Positions 36,949 to 40,912 of a stretch of 40,912 bases of DNA are shown here, piece after piece. Origin of the DNA: a virus. Each line of letters opens with the position of its first letter. The stretch's first letter is position 1. The stretch is from positions 1 to 40,912 of IMG/VR virus record IMGVR_UViG_3300024182_000015; one strand, given 5' to 3'. The position numbers and the translations under genes are program-made. The notes under the pieces are model-generated. The model had not been told where the DNA came from. It was given only the letters and a program-made list of their open reading frames with translations, and did no database searches.

Positions 36949-36988
36949 GTCTGGGTCGCGGATCCGCATCTCGCGGCCCAGACTTTTT
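36949..36988 (+). terminator. Rho-independent terminator after the beta-helix gene
   Basis: GTCTGGG (36949-36955) pairs with CCCAGAC (36977-36983), an inner CGCG/CGCG pair extends the stem, and TTTTT follows at 36984-36988. It ends the beta-helix message. The next small gene starts only three bases later, as at the 4198 terminator. Confidence 0.8.
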
Positions 36989-36991
36989 CTC

Positions 36992-37162
36992 ATGTATGGA
37001 TCCGAGTTAGTCCACCATCTTATCGACGAGATCGAGCGCGAGCACTGCACTTGCGGCGCCGAGCTCGATCGCGACAAGCCGGCAACCTGGGAGCATTGCG
37101 GCATTCATGCGCGATGCGCGCAGCTGCGCCAGGCCTTTCGCGATTCGATGCCGATTTCCTAG
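36992..37162 (+). CDS. Cys/His mini-protein, 56 residues
   Basis: Reads MYGSELVHHLIDEIE, then HCTCGAELD ... WEHCGIHARCAQLRQAFRD. CxC and HCxxHxxC suggest a zinc site. Starts three bases after the terminator T tract, so it relies on read-through or an unseen promoter. Phage-like codons and tight spacing to the next gene support it. Function unknown. Confidence 0.5.
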   Translation: MYGSELVHHLIDEIEREHCTCGAELDRDKPATWEHCGIHARCAQLRQAFRDSMPIS

Positions 37163-37164
37163 TT

Positions 37165-37425
37165 ATGGCCGATCCCAGACGCTACTACCGCGACGAGCGG
37201 CTTCTCTGTCCCGAGTGTCTTTCGACACTCATCTGGCGGAAGCGCACCGACAAAAGCGACTCGCTGATCCTGGTGCACGTCTTCGCGCCGAAGTGCAGCC
37301 GATCGGAAAAGATGTATTACCCGCACGTCGTCGAGCTCGAGCCTTTCAGTTACGACCTGGTCGTCGGCCCTCTGACGCAGGCGACAGGACAAAACAATGC
37401 CGCGGGAACTGCCAGCAAAGGATAA
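37165..37425 (+). CDS. Small zinc-ribbon-like protein
   Basis: 86 residues from ATG 37165, two bases after the previous stop. CPEC near residue 16 and a later cysteine (APKCSRSEK) give at most a partial zinc site; the rest is beta-rich (LILVHVF, YYPHVVELEPFSYDLVVG). It overlaps the next gene by 29 bases. Not recognised. Confidence 0.5.
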   Translation: MADPRRYYRDERLLCPECLSTLIWRKRTDKSDSLILVHVFAPKCSRSEKMYYPHVVELEPFSYDLVVGPLTQATGQNNAAGTASKG

Positions 37426-37588
37426 GGCGACTCACGCCGAAGTGCATTACGAGCGGCCGAGCCCTTTCGCCGGCAAGTCGTGCGGCGATTGCGATCACCT
37501 GGTCGACGCGCTCGAGCCGCGCTGCCAGACGGTGAAGGATCCGATCTATTTGAACGGCTACTGCATTCGCTTCGATCCGATCAAATGA
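37397..37588 (+). CDS. HiPIP-like Cys-cluster mini-protein
   Basis: 63 residues: CGDCDHLV near residue 30, then RCQTVKDPIYLNGYC and IRFDPIK. The CxxC...C...GxC spacing recalls small high-potential iron-sulfur-like or zinc-cluster proteins found in phage head-gene regions. The metal, if any, is unknown. AGGAC precedes ATG 37397. The stop overlaps the next ATG. Confidence 0.55.
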   Translation: MPRELPAKDKATHAEVHYERPSPFAGKSCGDCDHLVDALEPRCQTVKDPIYLNGYCIRFDPIK

Positions 37589-37764
37589 CTCAAGGCCTTC
37601 GATTTCTGCGGCAGCTGCTTTGCCGGCATTTCTGGCGGCCGGCTCTGATCGGTCGACCGGAAAAGGCCGCGCGCGTCTGCCATCGCTGCGAAAAGATCGA
37701 GCTGTTGAGCGATGCCGAATTCTACATGTACTTCGGAAGGATCCCGCGGATCGGCGCCGTATGA
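37585..37764 (+). CDS. Small basic protein with CxxC
   Basis: 59 residues: LRFLRQLLCRHFWRPALIGR, then ARVCHRCEKIELL and a short end. One CxxC plus Cys and His upstream could bind zinc. Translationally coupled on both sides (ATGA overlaps). Not recognised. Confidence 0.5.
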   Translation: MTQGLRFLRQLLCRHFWRPALIGRPEKAARVCHRCEKIELLSDAEFYMYFGRIPRIGAV

Positions 37765-37973
37765 GATTCGTCGCCGCCATCTTCGCCGTCTTGCTGGCGA
37801 TCGCGCTGTCGGCCCAGCCGCCGCGGCCGTCGACGTCCGACCTGAAAGAGCGAGTTTTTCTGTCGCGCACGTGTCCTGATTCGCGCTGGTACCTCGATAC
37901 CTCTGACGATCAAAGCGCGACGCTGGTTTGCTACACGCTGAAAGGCGATCCCGACCAGGAAGACGGTAACTAA
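37761..37973 (+). CDS. Small exported protein with two cysteines
   Basis: 70 residues. Signal peptide 1-18 (MRFVAAIFAVLLAIALSA), cleavage SA|Q19. The mature part is 52 residues with exactly two cysteines (RTCPDSRWYLD ... TLVCYTL), consistent with one disulfide in the periplasm. No lipobox, so it is not an outer spanin of the lipoprotein type. It lies in the head-gene run, far from the lysis cassette. Function unknown. Confidence 0.6.
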   Translation: MRFVAAIFAVLLAIALSAQPPRPSTSDLKERVFLSRTCPDSRWYLDTSDDQSATLVCYTLKGDPDQEDGN

Positions 37974-37974
37974 C

Positions 37975-38451
37975 ATGCCGAAATTTCTCGAGCAGGATCT
38001 CGCGAACTCGGCCGCAAAGCGCGGCCTCACCGGCGACGCTGCGAAACACTACATTTTCGGCGCCATGAATAACTTAGGCGCGATGCACGGTTCGAAAGAA
38101 ACGGCCAAAGGCCGCGAGATGGAACGCAAACACGAAAGGGACACCATGAAAAAGTCAGCACCAGACCACATGCGCGAGATGAGGATCGAGATTCATCGCG
38201 GCCCAGCTCGCAAAGTTACGGGTTTCACCGTGCACCATCACATGATGCCGAAACCGACGTCGAAGTCGGGCGCCTTCATGGAGAATGAGACGATTTCCCA
38301 CCCATTCTCGGCCAATGAGCACGCGAAGATGATGGCCCACGTCAAACAGCACACCGGCGCCCAGCTCGCCGGCGGCGCCGCGGCCGCGGCCGAACGCCCT
38401 GGCGATGCCGGCAAAGAGGAAGTCGAAGACGCCGATCGCGACGGCGAATAG
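37975..38451 (+). CDS. Hypothetical head-region protein
   Basis: 158 residues. The start, MPKFLEQDLANSAAKRGLTG, followed by MNNLGAMHGSKETAKGREME, follows a pattern common in small phage proteins near portal genes. The middle is His/Met-rich beta (RIEIHRGPARKVTGFTVHHH), the end Ala/Glu/Asp-rich. Not assigned. Followed by a terminator-like hairpin. Confidence 0.6.
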   Translation: MPKFLEQDLANSAAKRGLTGDAAKHYIFGAMNNLGAMHGSKETAKGREMERKHERDTMKKSAPDHMREMRIEIHRGPARKVTGFTVHHHMMPKPTSKSGAFMENETISHPFSANEHAKMMAHVKQHTGAQLAGGAAAAAERPGDAGKEEVEDADRDGE

Positions 38452-38495
38452 ATATTCACCCGCCTGCATAAAACCGCTGTTTTTGCCGGCGATCG

Positions 38496-38517
38496 CCGAG
38501 CTCGAGCTCGGTTTTCC
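38496..38517 (+). terminator. Terminator-like hairpin upstream of the 38536 gene
   Basis: CCGAGC-TCGA-GCTCGG (38496-38511), a 16-bp palindrome with a 4-base loop, followed by TTTT and then CCCCGTTTTT. It is also flanked by ATATTCA (38454-38460) and TGAATAT (38527-38533), a longer inverted repeat that would enclose it. The ATG of the next gene follows within 20 bases. Confidence 0.6.
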
Positions 38518-38535
38518 CCGTTTTTCTGAATATTT

Positions 38536-39264
38536 ATGCCAATCACTCAGCTCGACCGCCAGAAGATCAATCACGAACTGAAGCGCCTTGGCTTCGGCGG
38601 CCTCGACGACCGCAATCTTTACTCACAGATCGCGACGCTCTACACAACGCACCAAGCCTTTCGCGGTCTGTTGATGTCGACGGCGCCGGATCAGCGTCGT
38701 GTCGCTTACGAAGCCTTGCGGCCGCACCTGTGCTTTGCCGCGAAGCCGCTCGACGTCTACGAGATGGAGATCAAACAGCGCGCCGAGCGCGAGCAGTGGG
38801 ACGTCTATAACCGCGAGTCGCATTACACCGAACCGTTCAAGGTGGGCGAAGTCGAGTCGGACGAGTACCGGCTGAATCGGCTGGCCCAGGAAGCGATCGA
38901 GCAGCAAGCGCACGCCAAAGCCGGCGGCGTGCTCGAACTGGTCTGCACCAAATGCACTTACGCCCACCAGTTCCCAGGGAAGACGAAGAAAGACGCACAG
39001 AAAACCGCGCAATCGGCCGGCTGGCGCTGGGCCGAGCGGAATGGCGTAATTAAGATCTATTGCCCGAAAGACGTTCCTGGCCGCGCGACGATGACGCTCG
39101 AGTGTGGCGAATGTCCTCGCAAAGCGCGGATCCGCGTCTGGGACGAGCAGGACGGCTATCGAGACGCGCGGCTGCTCGGCTGGGAAGTCGGCGGCGCGAC
39201 CGACGTGCAGACGACGAAATGCCCGACCTGTGCCGCTAAGACAAAGATTCAGTTAGTGCAGTAA
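38536..39264 (+). CDS. Hypothetical protein with zinc ribbons, upstream of portal
   Basis: 242 residues. The N-terminal 120 are helical (RQKINHELKRLGF, YEALRPHLCFAAKPLDVYEM, RLNRLAQEAIEQQAHAKAGG). The C-terminal half has CTKC (about 136-139), CGECPRKA (about 195-202) and CPTC (about 232-235), consistent with zinc-ribbon modules. It lies eight bases before the portal ATG, so it is probably a packaging or assembly factor, but no family is recognised. Confidence 0.6.
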   Translation: MPITQLDRQKINHELKRLGFGGLDDRNLYSQIATLYTTHQAFRGLLMSTAPDQRRVAYEALRPHLCFAAKPLDVYEMEIKQRAEREQWDVYNRESHYTEPFKVGEVESDEYRLNRLAQEAIEQQAHAKAGGVLELVCTKCTYAHQFPGKTKKDAQKTAQSAGWRWAERNGVIKIYCPKDVPGRATMTLECGECPRKARIRVWDEQDGYRDARLLGWEVGGATDVQTTKCPTCAAKTKIQLVQ

Positions 39265-39272
39265 CCCCACCT

Positions 39273-40912
39273 ATGGCCGCACCCACACCAAAAGAGATCC
39301 GCGATTGCTTTCAGGACTACCGCACCGAATGGAAGGACATTCGCGAGGAAGCCGCGACCGACATGAAATATGTCGCCGGCGATCCCTGGGATCCCGAAGA
39401 CCGCGCGCAGCGCCAGGACGCCGGCCGGCCTTGCATCTCGCTCGACGAGATCAATCAATACCTGAATCAGTACATCAACAATCTGCGCCAGAACAAACGC
39501 GCGATCCAGGTGACGCCGAAAGGCGACGGCGCAAACGACGCCGACGCGGCAAAGCGCTCGAGCCTGATCAAAGGCATCGAAGACGAGTCGAATGCGCAGC
39601 TGGCATACATCACGGCCGCGGAATCGGCCGTCCAACGCAGTTACGGCTTTTCAGTCCTTCGAACGGAGTATCGCGACGACGACAGCTTCGACCAGGATAT
39701 TCGGATCAAGCCGGTACTGAATCCCGACACGGTCCTGATTTGCCCGCATTACAAACAGCCGGACGCGAGCGACATCGAAGACGCTTTTCTCGTCGAGCTC
39801 ATCACCAAAAAGAATTTTAAGGAACGCTTCGGCAAAGCGGCGCAGCTGACAGACTTTTCCGAAGACAATTCGCCTGGAATCAGCGACTGGGTCAAAGAAA
39901 AGTTTGTGCAGATCGCCGAATACTGGCGCGTCGAACATGAGCGATACAAGTTGCTGCTGATGCAGCTGAAAGACGAGCCTGGCCCGCGGATCTTCACCGA
40001 ATCGGAGTGGAAGCAGTTTAAAGAGCTCGGCGCCGTCGGCGAATTAAAGCGCGAGCGCGAGATCGCGAAGCCGAAGGTCGTCCAATATCTGACAAACGGG
40101 CTCGAGATCCTAGACACAATACCCTGGGCCGGCTCGCGCATTCCGATTATTTCGTGCTTCGGTAAAGAGATGTGGATGACCGAAGGCGGCTTCGCGAAGC
40201 GCAAGCTATTTTCGATGGTGCGGCTCGCGCGTGATCCGCAGATGCTCTTCGCTTTCCTCGCGACGCAGGAATGCGAGGAAGCCGGCCAGATCCCGAAAGT
40301 GCCTTTCGTCGGCGCCAAGGGCCAGTTTGAAAGCGATCAGGAAACCTGGGAAGAGCTGAACCACGTCCCACACGCTTACGTGCAATATGACCCGGTTACA
40401 AACCAGACCGGCGACCAGGTTTTAGCGGCGCCGACGCGGCCGCAGTACGTCGCGAATTTCGAACAGTGGGAACTAGCAAAGGATTCGGCGCGCCGCTCGA
40501 TCCAGGCCGCCCTGGGGATCTCGCCGCTGCCGACGGCCGCACAGCGCAATAACGAAAAGTCAGGCCTCGCCCTCGAGCGGATCGACGACCAGGAACAAAT
40601 CGGCAGCTTCCACTTCGTCGACAACTTTAAGCGCTATCTGCATAACATGGGCTGGCAAGTTAACGAGCTGATCACGCCGATTATCGATACGAAACGCGAG
40701 ATGCCGATCCGCAAGCCAGACGGCACGCGGTCGACGCTGCAGATGGTCGGAAATACGTCGCACCCGATCGACGACCAGGGCGCCTATAACGTCCAAGATC
40801 TCGAGAAAGACCACGTGCACACCGGCCGCGGCGACTTCGACGTAACGATCGAAGACGGGCCGAGCTATAAGAGCGAGCGCCGCGAGCAGTCGGCCTTCGT
40901 CGATACGCTGAT
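39273..40912 (+). CDS. Portal protein, N-terminal part (continues at 1-694)
   Basis: 546 residues visible, open at the window end. P22-type portal family: a helical N-terminus (KEIRDCFQDYRTEWKDIREE), the conserved SLDEINQYLNQYINNLRQNK segment, RIKPVLNPDTVLICPHYKQP, and the stem/channel helices near QCEE- and ALGISPLPTAAQRNNEKSGL. The full protein with the left-end part is about 732 residues. It forms the dodecameric DNA portal, binds terminase during packaging and the gp4-like adaptor afterwards. Gene order terminase, portal, scaffold, coat agrees with P22. Confidence 0.88.
   Translation, partial: MAAPTPKEIRDCFQDYRTEWKDIREEAATDMKYVAGDPWDPEDRAQRQDAGRPCISLDEINQYLNQYINNLRQNKRAIQVTPKGDGANDADAAKRSSLIKGIEDESNAQLAYITAAESAVQRSYGFSVLRTEYRDDDSFDQDIRIKPVLNPDTVLICPHYKQPDASDIEDAFLVELITKKNFKERFGKAAQLTDFSEDNSPGISDWVKEKFVQIAEYWRVEHERYKLLLMQLKDEPGPRIFTESEWKQFKELGAVGELKREREIAKPKVVQYLTNGLEILDTIPWAGSRIPIISCFGKEMWMTEGGFAKRKLFSMVRLARDPQMLFAFLATQECEEAGQIPKVPFVGAKGQFESDQETWEELNHVPHAYVQYDPVTNQTGDQVLAAPTRPQYVANFEQWELAKDSARRSIQAALGISPLPTAAQRNNEKSGLALERIDDQEQIGSFHFVDNFKRYLHNMGWQVNELITPIIDTKREMPIRKPDGTRSTLQMVGNTSHPIDDQGAYNVQDLEKDHVHTGRGDFDVTIEDGPSYKSERREQSAFVDTL
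40787..40912. repeat. Contig-end overlap, right copy
   Basis: Identical to 10-135. Just before it, this copy has CTATAAC where the left end has CTAAC; this version keeps the portal frame open and is therefore likely the correct one. Confidence 0.9.

Noticed and set aside
36298-37164. Upstream extension of the 37165 gene into the beta-helix gene and terminator
   Set aside because: The frame is open but would read through the terminator hairpin; the upstream part is a shadow of the beta-helix gene. The start at 37165 is used instead.
1-40912. CRISPR array, tRNA genes, insertion sequences, reverse transcriptase/diversity-generating retroelement
   Set aside because: I looked for regularly spaced repeats, tRNA-like cloverleaf and T-loop sequences, transposase motifs and reverse-transcriptase YxDD motifs and saw none. 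The collar-gene repeats are coding tandem repeats, not a template/variable pair.

Overview
The window is a complete or nearly complete genome of a tailed phage with a short, P22-type (podovirus) tail, assembled as a circular contig. Bases 10-135 recur exactly at 40787-40912, so the unit length is about 40,777 bp. The portal gene is cut by the contig ends: its N-terminal part is at 39273-40912 and its C-terminal part at 1-694. GC content is high. Seven Sec signal peptides all end in Ala or Gly followed by Gln, a style common in Acidobacteriota, so I infer a soil-type acidobacterial host. This host call is an inference, not a demonstration. A short tyrosine recombinase and paired operator-like palindromes suggest a temperate life style.

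Late region, plus strand, 32081 to 40912 and on through 1 to 20343: small and large terminase, small genes, a beta-helix protein in its own hairpin/terminator-bounded cassette, small Cys-rich genes, portal, scaffold, coat, an exported decoration-like protein, a gp4-like adaptor, a gp10-like tail hub, a short protein in the gp26 position, a gp14-like GNAT protein, and three ejection proteins in the P22 order gp7, gp20, gp16. Then come receptor-binding genes (tailspike-like, LamG plus SGNH esterase, collar-like, Cys-rich fibre), a lysis cassette (small membrane proteins and a glucosaminidase endolysin) and an exported beta-rich protein. Three minus-strand genes sit inside this plus-strand block: a Tat-signal protein, an unknown protein, and a receiver-like cREC protein.

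Early region, 20346 to 28142: a minus-strand zinc-binding protein with twin TTGGTACCAA operators, an Acb2/Tad1-type cyclic-nucleotide sponge (anti-CBASS/anti-Thoeris family), a candidate replication origin (DnaA boxes, G-rich tracts, two 34-bp iteron-like repeats), a small basic protein behind a leaderless-type promoter, a winged-helix/zinc-finger putative replication initiator, a tightly overlapping run of tiny zinc-ribbon and membrane proteins, and a HerA-like ATPase.

Minus-strand recombination operon, 28139 to 29774: a PD-(D/E)XK exonuclease and a probable single-strand annealing protein, driven by a sigma70-like promoter whose spacer is filled by a perfect palindrome. Facing it is a plus-strand unit with a small basic protein, an FkbM methyltransferase, two unknown genes and the integrase.

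Most unusual: proteins with tail-fibre and capsid-decoration architecture carry Sec signal peptides and even numbers of cysteines; an Acb2 homologue and a cREC protein occur in the same small genome; and antisense genes share a CATG start palindrome with late genes.
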